A stretch of DNA of 64,000 bases from Silene latifolia (Eukaryota; Streptophyta; Magnoliopsida; Caryophyllales; Caryophyllaceae), in NCBI RefSeq assembly GCF_048544455.1, contig NC_133537.1, positions 67,834,134 to 67,898,133 of the forward strand. Direction: 5' to 3'. The position numbers were made by a program, and so were the translations under genes. The notes under the pieces were generated by a model. That model searched no databases, was not told where the DNA came from, and saw only the letters and a program-made list of their open reading frames with translations. Below are positions 54,793 to 64,000 of the stretch, piece by piece (the first letter of the stretch is position 1; each line of letters begins with the position of its first letter).

Positions 54793-57700
54793 AACACCCC
54801 GTATTTTATTAAGTTTGATAAAATTCTTTTAATTGCTATTTTGAATTTAATTACATCATTTAACGATTTATATATATATGCTTAGCTAATTAATTAATTT
54901 CATCATAATTCGATACGTTAATTTTAATAATCATTAATAAGTTTATTTAAAGTTAGTTCGAGTTTATTGAAATTAGTTCGAGTTTATTTATTTAATAATT
55001 TCCGTTTCTTTACGAGTCCTTATGAAAGTTGTTTTAAGTGAACCCGAGATGGATTTTGGGAACAAAACCGTCCAATTAGCTATTTTGAGCTTATTTCACT
55101 AAATTAGCAATTTTTATTAATATCCGTTAGTTTCGTAAAAATCGCTAATAATTCCGTTTCAAGCCGATTTCTTATTATTTCCGTTAACTATCCGAGTTTA
55201 TTTTATTTTTCATTCTTTAAACTTATTTATTATTGATTCCGTTTCATTTATGAGACTCTTTCTTAAACCGGTTAAATTTAACTCGAAACGGTTTTAATAA
55301 CTATCGAAGTTTCTTAACGACGAAGAAACGTACGTATAATAAATAGAGGCTAGAAAGGTGTCGGGCTTCTTGTCTCATTTCACGAACGCACTCTTTTCTT
55401 CTTCTTCTTTTTTTCTTTTTTTCTTCTTTTGGGCGAGTTTTCTTTCCTTGTTAAAATTTGATCTGTTAATCGACGTCGGTGCTTCGTTCCTTATCCGTTT
55501 TCAACTATTTTTGTTCCATAGCGCTCCTTTCGTCGTTCTCGTCATTCCGATGTAAGTAACATTCATTTTCGTCATGTATTTTTACAAACCCAATTTATAC
55601 TTTCAGCTTTATTTATTATAAGACGGTTGTAGATGCTAAGATAGACGGTCTTGTAGAAGATTTGTTAGTCATAAATGATTAGTTCAATCGGAAAAAGGTA
55701 ACAATTATAGATTACTCGATATTACTTGTAAAATATGTTTATTTCGAATGCTGGTTAGTCTGTTTTATAATTGAGACGGTGTATAATTATATATAGGGAT
55801 CATTATGGATGTTAATTAGTCAGTTGTATAGTTGAGACGGTGTATACTGATATGTGGAGATGATTAAGAAGGTGTATACTGACCTCTAGGGATCATTTGG
55901 GATGCTAGCTAGTAAGTGGTATATTTAAGACGGTGTATCTTTGACATGTATGGATTGTTTTGGGGCGGTTTGGGATGGATAAAATGGTGCCTTTCGGGAT
56001 TTGTTTTTGGGGCGTAAGAGCGGCCCGAGGTTGAGACGATTCTTTGAACATTTTGGGACCTGAGTTGGGTCGTAAGGATGAGTGCTTGGGGCGGGTTTTG
56101 AGAACGCAAATCTGGACTCTTAGACCATGTTTTCATCACGGATTGTGGAATGGTTTCACGGTTTGTTTGGCGCCGTGGGTAGTCGTCATGGGTGGTCTCT
56201 TGCAGTCTAGTTATGAGCTAGTTATGAGCTGTGTGGTGGCGGGTTATGAGACCGGGCGTGCTTTGGTCGTAGCTTAGCGATGGCCTTGCCGTGGCCTAGC
56301 GATGGCCTAGCTAAGTCACGAGTTTGAGGCCATGTGTAGTTAGTGGTTAGGCCGAGTTTGAGGTTGTCATAATAACTTTTGAGCCGTGTCTATAAATTGT
56401 TTTGACGCTAGTTTGGTTTATTTAAAATATAATTAAATTAATTTCCGTCTCATATTTTATATAACGATAATTCGTTAATATCGTCCTTTCACATAATTAT
56501 TTTAGGTGACTCATATGTGGTTGAAGATGAAGAGTAATTTTGGGTTTTAGAAGCTTTCTCAAGTTATTACTTGTCTCTTTGCTAGCGTAAGGTAACTATT
56601 CCGAGTTACTCGACGAATTAATGTCACATTAGTAGTTGATGTTGTGTTTGTTGTTTGATAAGTGTTTAGGTGATTGATAATGTATTACTTTCGTTTTTCA
56701 CATGATAGGAATTGGAAATAGCATGAGAATAATATTGCGATAAAATTTGTGATTTGGGCCAAAGTAGGCCAAGACTCTGAGCTGGGCCAGATTGACCGAA
56801 CGAGTTTGGACAAACTAGGTTTAAACCGGTCAGCCTCGATTTGACCGATGACCCGTCGCGGGACTCGGGTCGAGGGTTTGTTTTTGAGGTGAGATTGGAT
56901 GTTTTACGTTGATGCCTTAATATTTGTGACTATCATTTCACATGTTGGTTGTTGGATGTATTGGTTGCCTTATACTTCAGTCTTCTTGTCTTGTTGCCAT
57001 TTTAGCTTGTTCTCATGAATTATGAGATTAACGGTTAGCTGGAATTTGGATTATTATTGATATTGGAGATTTTGTTGGATTGTCAGCTGAATATACTTCT
57101 TGCAGGTTGGTTTCTCATTCTTACAATTTGGGTAATTGAATATATAAAGGTTATGAGTACCATTAATATTGAGGATTGTGTTGTTGGCCAGCTGCTTATA
57201 CGTATGGTATTGTTGTGTTTGTCATAGATAGGTCTTTATAGTCTTTGACGAGTGTATGTTCACTGCTCAATAGCCTTTGTGTTCCTGACTTGGTGGGTTT
57301 ATATCCAAGTTGGGGCATGACCTCGTTACTTATTTTGAGAGTAAGTGGTCGGCTTAAGTACTAGCCAACCCTTTGGTGGACTCCTTAGGGTACTCACATG
57401 GTTTTATAAAATTGTGGGTCTTGGGTGCGGTGGTGTGTATCCGCATGTCTAGGTCTCTGTGATTTAGGACTAGGGTTGTGTTGTGTCTTGGCCATGTTTT
57501 TATAGAACCTCTGAGCCAGGATACCGGTTCGATTACCTTCCCTACCTCGTGGTATAGACTCGAGTTACAAAGTGACTATTGACCGTGCTAAGAACTTATG
57601 CCTGTCTTTGATATATTGTCCTTTCTTGTTTGATGATTCTATGAATCATAGAAGGTGAGATGCAAGCCGGCTATGGTTGATAGAGTTTGGATTCTGGATG

Positions 57701-58309
57701 TTATGTGATTCACATGATAGTGTAGTATGAGTCGGTCTAGTATTCACATGCTAGGACTATGTGTTGTTATATTGTTGTTCACATGATAAGCACGATTGTC
57801 TAGCATCTATATGCTAAGGCATTGTGTGATTCGTATTCATATTCTTATGTTTACATGTTATATTAATTATGACATTTCGTGGCGGGAGAACTCGGAGTTA
57901 CTCCCCACTTTATTTTGTGGCTTTCGTATTTGTATAAAATGCGATTGGGTAGGTGATGCATATATGGGGTATACGGACGAGCTAGCGAGCAAAGAAACCT
58001 TGGAACCTAGATTGGCTTTATTTTATTGTGACCCTTAAACACTTTTTATGTCACATACATTTTAGGGACATATGTCTCTCTCTTTACATTTGGTTGTATA
58101 ATTTGCTATTCGCGACTTTAGCGATGGTTATGTTGTGAAACTTCTAGTTAGACCTTGTATGTTTGACACCTTCCAATTTGGATATCTTTATAACGAGTTC
58201 GGTTTTAAAATTACAGGTTTTTACCCAAATGAACCTATTACAAACATATCCATGCAGTTTTATTCTAGAATTACGTGTTTACTTTTCCGCAATAAATGAG
58301 GGTGTCACA
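54790..58309 (+). repeat. Element E 5' LTR (3,520 bp)
   Basis: Starts TGTAACACCCCG inside the TA repeat and ends GGGTGTCACA before the primer site. A TATA-like box TATAATAAATAG is at 55335-55346, followed by a T/C-rich stretch. No convincing ORF; open frames are short and of biased composition. Confidence 0.8.
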
Positions 58310-58311
58310 GT

Positions 58312-58323
58312 TGGTATCAGAGC
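58312..58323 (+). promoter_or_regulatory. Primer binding site of element E, initiator tRNA-Met
   Basis: TGGTATCAGAGC, the exact standard site, two bases after the LTR end. Confidence 0.92.
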
Positions 58324-59992
58324 ATATTTGCTCCCGACGCATGTTTGTGCACCCCAATATAAATAACTTGACCTTAAAATAATAAACTTGAGAGATGGGT
58401 AAGATGGGTAGACTTAGGACCTTATGTTGTAGTCTCTTTGTGTTTGCTCTTTGTTAGGTACTAACCTGTTTGTTGATTGTCATTTAATAATTGTTGCGTT
58501 CTTGGATCAATGACCGTGAGCTTATCTATAGCTAATGGAGTTATTACACTTATTATAAAAAAAAAATTTGAACTAAAGGTTTTGAAAATATTTTAATGTT
58601 TTTCACTGGTTTTAACGTCAATTAGTGTTAAAACTTGTTATTGGAGACGTCTGATAATTAGTTTTATCATTTGTTGGTGTAAAAATGTATTTTTATGTCT
58701 TTGAATTGGAATATTGATGTTCTTGAGTGATCGCCAAGAGTATCTCCGTTCCATTGAAAGGACACTTATATTTTACGAAGATCAAGATTTAGTGCCTATT
58801 GCTGAGGATTGAAGATTTGTTCAACCTTTGAAGAATGCTTCTACTTCCTTGAAGATGTTTCTCGTTCTTTTTGTATCTCGCCTTATTCTTAATCTCTTGG
58901 TGCTTATCCTCCTTCTAAACTCCCTTCTGTTTTACTTTAAAAGCTACTCTTGTACTCCTAACTTGTCCTTTGTTCTTTGCTTATCCTCCCTTAACGCCAT
59001 TAGATAGTACTTTTTCTTGTGAGGAATGTTGACCTTGGTTGGAAAATTCGACTTTTAAGGAGATTGTTTGTGTCTGACCCTTAACCCTGGTTTTGAGAGG
59101 ATGTGATGTTAGAAAGACTTAGGTAATGTGATGAGACATACTTAGTGATTCTTATACCTAGTTCCTTGACAAAGTGAGTATAATCGATTGGTGGATTCTT
59201 TGTGTTAGGAATGAGTTGCCTATGTAATTAAAGTTATAGAACTTGGCTTTGTTGTTTATGTTTGGGATTTGAAAGCTTAGTAGGTTGAGCGTCGTCACCT
59301 TAGGAGTAAAGATGAGATAAGTTTAGAATATGAATTTGGAAGAAAACCCATTTTTAGATGTTAACAATCCCGTATAGATTGGGAATGTGATTTGGTGTTA
59401 GTTGTTTCTTGAGAACTTTGTTGAGAAGTTTTTGTCAATTTATTCTTTGGTTTTTAAAACATTGAGGTTGTGTCGAGTTCTTGAGATACAGAGATACTTT
59501 TATACTTGAGTGGTAGATTTGCTTTAGGGAAATCCTAATATGTGATAAGATAGGTGGAAGAAGTATCTAACCGGTCTATCACCCCTTAAGCGAGCGTTTA
59601 TTTTACCTTGACCCTTGTTTGGGATTTGGTCGTTTTGTCATGAAGGTACAATACCCTAATAGGCGTGACCTTGTTAGAGAGAACCTTAAGTTTTAGGAAA
59701 CGTATGGATTAAGACTTAAAAATCCTCTTTCGTACCAATAATCGTTTTCCTCCCTTTCGTTCATACATTGGTTGGATTTGATTCTTAAGTATAAAAGTTT
59801 ACTCATTATTTCCTTGTCTTGAATACCTCCCTAATTCTAATATCTCTTACTGGTTGTTAACTAGTTATCTTTATGATTCGACTCTTTTAGTCTCACACCT
59901 TGACATGTTGCTTAAGTTTCCTTGTTGTCTAATTTTCCTTTCTCCTTGATCATAAGCGTTACCGTTCATACCTCATTTCCTCGCTTCATCTT
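58324..59992 (+). repeat. Element E internal region, no intact gene
   Basis: About 1.7 kb after the primer site. An ATG at about 58396 (MGKMG) gives only a short frame. If gag was here it is too decayed to recognise. It ends with CTT before CACTA-2. Confidence 0.5.
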
Positions 59993-60019
59993 CACTACTA
60001 CAAATACAGGCAACCACAA

Positions 60020-60320
60020 CGGCCCTTTAACAACGCTTATTCACGAAAATCATCAAAACACGTTGTAGAATTTATTCCGCGAATTTTACCAAACTTAATT
60101 ACAACGGTTATGTGTTGTTAACCGTTGTTATTTTTTTTTTAACAACGGGTCATACTTAAACAACCGTTGTTAATGAAAAAACTAATAACAACGGTTAAAT
60201 TTTAACCGTTGTTAATGGTTTGGCGCCAAATTAGTGAAAAGTAATCACAACGGTTATATTAGAACCCGTTTTTAATTCTTTGTAACAACGGTTGTAGACT
60301 CAATAACCGTTGTTATTAAT
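60020..60320. repeat. CACTA-2 subterminal repeats
   Basis: About ten copies of AACAACGG[T/G]T and its complement AACCGTTGTT, partly paired as hairpins (for example AACAACGGTT then TTTAACCGTTGTT near 60186-60212). Confidence 0.85.
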
Positions 60321-60656
60321 ATTATGAAAATCTTAAGAACAACATATTGCTTTATTCTGCTATACGCTACAAACACAAACACAAGCTAATACTGCTACTA
60401 TATCATCCTCCATTCCTCCCTGATCGTCTCTCTGTCTTCATCTCCGTCACTGTTGTCACGTCTTCTCTCCCTCATCGTGTTTATCAATCAGGTATATATA
60501 TGTTTCTTAGCAACGCTTATAACTAGATATAGGATTTTTTGGGTTATTATCTAATTTGTTGATAATTTAGCTTAATTGCTTTCCTGAATTTCGTTTATTT
60601 GTTTTTCTATTATTGTATTTTCTGAATTAGTTGCCTATTATTAAGAATGTAGAATA

Positions 60657-63600
60657 ATGACTCGAACTTGGATGATTGATGCAAATATGAGTGACCGCAC
60701 CTACAAGGATGGTTTAGCTGAATTTTATGAATTCGTTTCGAACAATTTGAAAGGTTCTTCTAGTATTGCATGTCCTTGTGAAAGATGTGGTAATATTAGC
60801 TATATGGCTTTTATGGACGTTAAAATACACCTAGAAAAGTGGAGATTTAGTCGATCCTATACACTTTGGATTTTACATGGGGAATCATTAGAGGAAGAGA
60901 ATAACTCTGAAGAAGATGATGTTGAGGTACACGAAAGGCTAAGCGATGATCCCGAGTTTGCCGAGTTTTTGAGTTGGAAGAGTTGGAAGTAGAGAAGTTG
61001 AATGTTGGGTCTATAGATAATGAAGAGAATGATGATGAGTCCATTGCTTTTGAAGATGTAGGTGATGATACTAGTAATTGGGATGACCTTAACAACATGT
61101 ATGAGAAGTTGTGTGAGTCTGAAGCACCTCTGTATCCTGGTTGTAAGTTCACAAAAATATCGGCTGTGGTGAAGTTGTATAATATCAAGGAGGCAAATGG
61201 GGTGAGTGACACGTGTTTCACTAGTTTTTTAGCCTTGATAAAGGAGTTGCTTCCTGATGGTAATGTTCTACCTGTTAAGACATATGAGGCGAAAAAACTA
61301 ATAAGAGGAGTGGGTATGAAATATGAGAAAATACATGCATGTCCAAATGATTGCATATTGTATCGGAAATTATATCAAAACTTAACCAATTGCCCTAAAT
61401 GTTTGGAGTGGCGTTATAAGGATAAGGAAGGGATCCCGGCTAAGGTGTTGTGGTATTTTCCATTGATACCAAGAGTCATAAGGATTTATGCGAATCCCGA
61501 TGATGCAAAAATGTTAACTTGGCATGAAACAGGAAGAATAAATGATGGAAAGCTAAGACACCCGGCAGATGGTAACCAATGGAAATCGTTCGACGCTAAG
61601 TATCCCGAGTTCGGCAATGAACCTAGGAACTTACGTCTAGCGTCCCACGATGGAATGAACCCACACGGAAACATGAGTAGCCAACATAGTACTTGGCCAG
61701 TAGTGTTGGCTATTTATAACTTACCTCCATATGTGTGCATGAAAAGAAAGTATTTGATGTTGTCGTTGTTAATTTTCGGCCCTAAACAACCTGGAAATGA
61801 TATAGATGTATATTTGGAACCTCTTCTAGATGATTTGCGATTGTTGTGGGATAGTGGGATAAAAGTATTTGATGCATATAAGAACGAAACTTTCAATTTG
61901 AGAGCGATGTTATTGTGTACAATAAGCGACTATCCGACTTATGGCGACCTTTTCGGGCACACAGTTCATGGGAAAGAGGCTTGTCCATTGTGTGGGGAGG
62001 ATATCGAGTCCGAATACTTGAAGTCTTCTCGTAAGTATGTGTATATGGGAAATAGGAGGTTCTTGTCTCATGACCATTGTTATCGCAAGATGCAGAAAGC
62101 ATTCAATGGAAGACAAGAACTTCGTCAACCTCCTAGAATTTTGAGTGGGCATGAAGTTTATCGGAAAGTAAAGCATATTGAGATAGATTATGGGAAGAAG
62201 AGCGGCTCTAAATTGTCTACTCGTGGGTATAAGAATAGATCCATATTTTTTGATAAACTTCCATATTGACGACTGGAGGTCGGCATTGCCTCGATTTCAT
62301 GCACATTGAGAAAAATGTACGTGATAATATTATCAATACCCTTCGAATGTTCCTGGTAAAACAAAGGATAACGCCGCAGACTAGGGAAGATATGAAAATG
62401 ATGGGTATTAGGCTAGAGTTGGCACCACAGAAGAGAGGTAATCGTACATTTTTACCGCCAGCACTTTTACCCTTCCACGGAATGAGAGAAAAGAGTTCTG
62501 TGCACGCTTGAATGGAATTAAAGTGCCACATGGTTATTCGTCGAACATCAAAAGCCTAGTGTCGATGCAAGACCTAAAACTCACGGGTTAAAGTCACATG
62601 ATTGTCACACTTTGATGCAACAATTACTACTGTGGCTATTCGTTCCATTTTACCTGAAAAGGTAAGATATGCTATAACTAGATTCTGTCTCTTCTTCCAG
62701 TCCATATGCGAGAAAGTCATCGATCCCGATGACGCGGATTCATTGCGGGACCTCGTTGTAACCTCTCTTTGTCGTTGGAAATGTATTTTCCACCCTCTTT
62801 CTTCACTATCATGATTCATCGGACCATTCACTTGGTTAGGGAGATTTTGTACCTTGGGCCCGTGTACTTGAGATACAAGTATCCTTTCGAAAGATTGATG
62901 AAAGTCTACAAGGACTATACATCTAATCGGTATCGCCCGGAAGGTTGTATTTTTGAACGCGCTATTTTAGACGAAGCTCTTTCATATTGTTACGCCCATC
63001 TCTCCCCTGAGGAGTTGATTGGCGTTCCTAAGAATCGTCATAGTGATTGGATGACCGGAAAAGGTATTAGGGGCCGGGTTGAAAAAATTGTGACACGTGA
63101 AATGTTGCATTTAGCACACATGTATGTGCTAAACAACGAAGATGAGGTGCAACCTTATATTCAACAACACAAAGATGAGCTCAAATACGATCACCAAAAC
63201 AAGACCGAGAAGTGGATTACGAACGAGCATACGAAGACGTTTCCAGAGTGGTTTAGGAATATTGTCTTACGATTGTCTTGATCAAACTGGTGATGACATC
63301 TCTCCTAGGTTACTACGTCTTGGTTTAGGTCCAAATGCCAGGGTCACCTTTTACAACAGTTTTGCCATTAATGGATATACTTTTTACACCCACGAGCAAG
63401 ATGAGGTGAGCACAATGCAAAATAGTGGTGTGAGTTCTGAATTTGAGGCAATGCACTTTGCTACTTCAAAAGATAAAAAGCCTATTTGGGGAAAATGCCT
63501 TTATTATGGTGTTATTCAAGAAATATTGGTACTAGATTACATTGATTTCACAATGCCTTTGTTTCGATGTAACTGGGTTGATAACAACATCCATTGTGTC

Positions 63601-63957
63601 CGAAAGGATAAGATGGGATTTACGTTGGTCAATCTGGGTAAGGTTGGCAATAATAAGGATGATCCTTTCATAATGGCATCCCAAGCTAAACAAATGTTCT
63701 ATGTCACCGATCCTATGGATAAGAAGTGGTCTGTTGTACTGTCTATAAGGAAAAGAAGGAGTAGTTCATCCGATAATGGTGATGATGATCAGGATGTCGT
63801 TTTTGAGGGAATGGATCAGTCTACCACTGTATCTTATTTCGACGATGTTGACACTGATCATGAGGACACTGAAAGCATCTATATGCGTGATGACCATGGT
63901 GAAGGTATTTGGGTTAACGAAGAAACTATGACATCCAAGAAACGTCCTCGATCCTGA
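60657..63957 (+). pseudogene. TNP2-type transposase of CACTA-2, frameshifted
   Basis: From ATG 60657 (MTRTWMIDANMSDRTYKDG) it shows the transposase-associated domain (CPCERCGN...WILHGES). A shift at a T run near 60963 follows, then the tnp2 domain (60974-62269: WYFPLIPRVIRIYANPDDAKMLTWH, LEPLLDDLRLLWDSGIKVFDA, SDYPTYGDLFGH). It is cut by a TGA at 62267-62269 and a nearby shift just before CLDFMHIEKNV. More shifts lie near 62500-62520, around 62570-62600 and near 62770. A DUF4218-like region (about 62600-62920) and a DUF4216-like region (about 63480-63740) with an acidic tail precede the stop at 63957. The enzyme is not functional as it stands; family assignment is firm. Confidence 0.87.
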
Positions 63958-64000
63958 GATAGTATGTATTGTTACAGGTTTGGACTGTAATGGAATTACA

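Larger units (their letters stand above)
54790..64000 (+). mobile_element. Element E: Ty3/gypsy-type LTR retrotransposon, 5' part
   Basis: The 5' LTR is 54790-58309 (TGTAACACCCC...GTGTCACA), with an initiator tRNA-Met primer site two bases later. The long LTR and these termini suit chromovirus (Tekay-like) elements, but no coding domain is visible in the window to confirm this. CACTA-2 interrupts the internal region at 59993 and fills the rest of the window. Confidence 0.75.
59993..64000 (+). mobile_element. CACTA-2 (En/Spm) transposon, left portion
   Basis: Begins CACTACTACAAATACAGGC and then AACAACGGTT / AACCGTTGTT repeats (60020-60320), an apparent 5' untranslated exon ending near 60490, and a TNP2-type transposase region on the plus strand. 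Terminus and subterminal repeats match the non-autonomous element at 3419-5097 read on the minus strand. The right end lies beyond the window. Confidence 0.9.

Noticed and set aside
54270..54797. Minus-strand frame with a long Ile-Tyr run
   Set aside because: It is produced by the TA microsatellite and overlaps real exons on the plus strand.
55358..58366. Open frames inside the element E LTR
   Set aside because: They are short, of biased composition, lack domains, and lie in an LTR identified by its termini and primer site.
1..64000. Host protein-coding, tRNA or rRNA genes
   Set aside because: None was found. Every longer frame belongs to a transposable element, and no tRNA cloverleaf was recognised apart from primer-site complements.

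Overview
The window is 64 kb of plant nuclear DNA, and I find no convincing single-copy host gene in it. It is made of nested transposable elements: LTR retrotransposons of Ty3/gypsy type (Athila-like, Tat/Ogre-like and chromovirus-like), CACTA (En/Spm) DNA transposons and one hAT-type MITE. Element types, spliced transposase genes and tRNA-Asp, tRNA-Arg-like and initiator tRNA-Met primer sites indicate an angiosperm. A eudicot, perhaps Caryophyllales, is a guess from overall appearance and is not proven. The region looks like repeat-rich intergenic or heterochromatic DNA.

Layout. Element D is the outermost and most diverged. It is on the minus strand, with its 3' LTR at 134-1817 and the start of its 5' LTR at 47304-47979. 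Everything between is D internal sequence split by later arrivals. (1) Element A, 2643-18865, is a minus-strand, Athila-like element that encodes gag-protease only. It is present as LTR-internal-LTR-internal-LTR and is bounded by one 5-bp target duplication (GTCGA). Its first LTR carries a 1,679-bp non-autonomous CACTA (3419-5097). (2) Element C, 22028-46347, is a second Athila-like, gag-remnant-only element. Its 5' LTR was split only 24 bp from its end by element B (22052-39638), a Tat/Ogre-like element with a decayed gag-pol and an antisense extra ORF. Its 3' LTR holds a 667-bp hAT MITE.

Right part. D's 5' LTR is interrupted at 47980 by CACTA-1, which has a TNP2-type transposase and a second, spliced En/Spm gene. 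An intron of that second gene, at a long TA microsatellite, received element E at 54790 (3.5-kb LTR, initiator tRNA-Met primer site). E's internal region received CACTA-2 at 59993, which runs to the window end. The nest is thus D > CACTA-1 > E > CACTA-2 on the right and D > C > B on the left.

How the parts relate. Most coding regions are broken; the intact ones are the 932-codon gag-protease ORF of A copy 1 and a 532-codon ATHILA ORF-1-like frame in D. The small CACTA in A shares termini and subterminal repeats with CACTA-2 and is its likely dependent partner. The most notable unexplained signals are non-coding. Family-specific palindrome clusters (CCCCGATCGGGG, CTCGATCGAG, ACTCGGTCGAGT) recur in LTRs and again in internal regions; in A and C they lie upstream of a shared 20-bp palindromic TATA box. 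Two small stem-loops, with conserved loops GGGA and AGGCAA, have stems that differ between families yet still pair.
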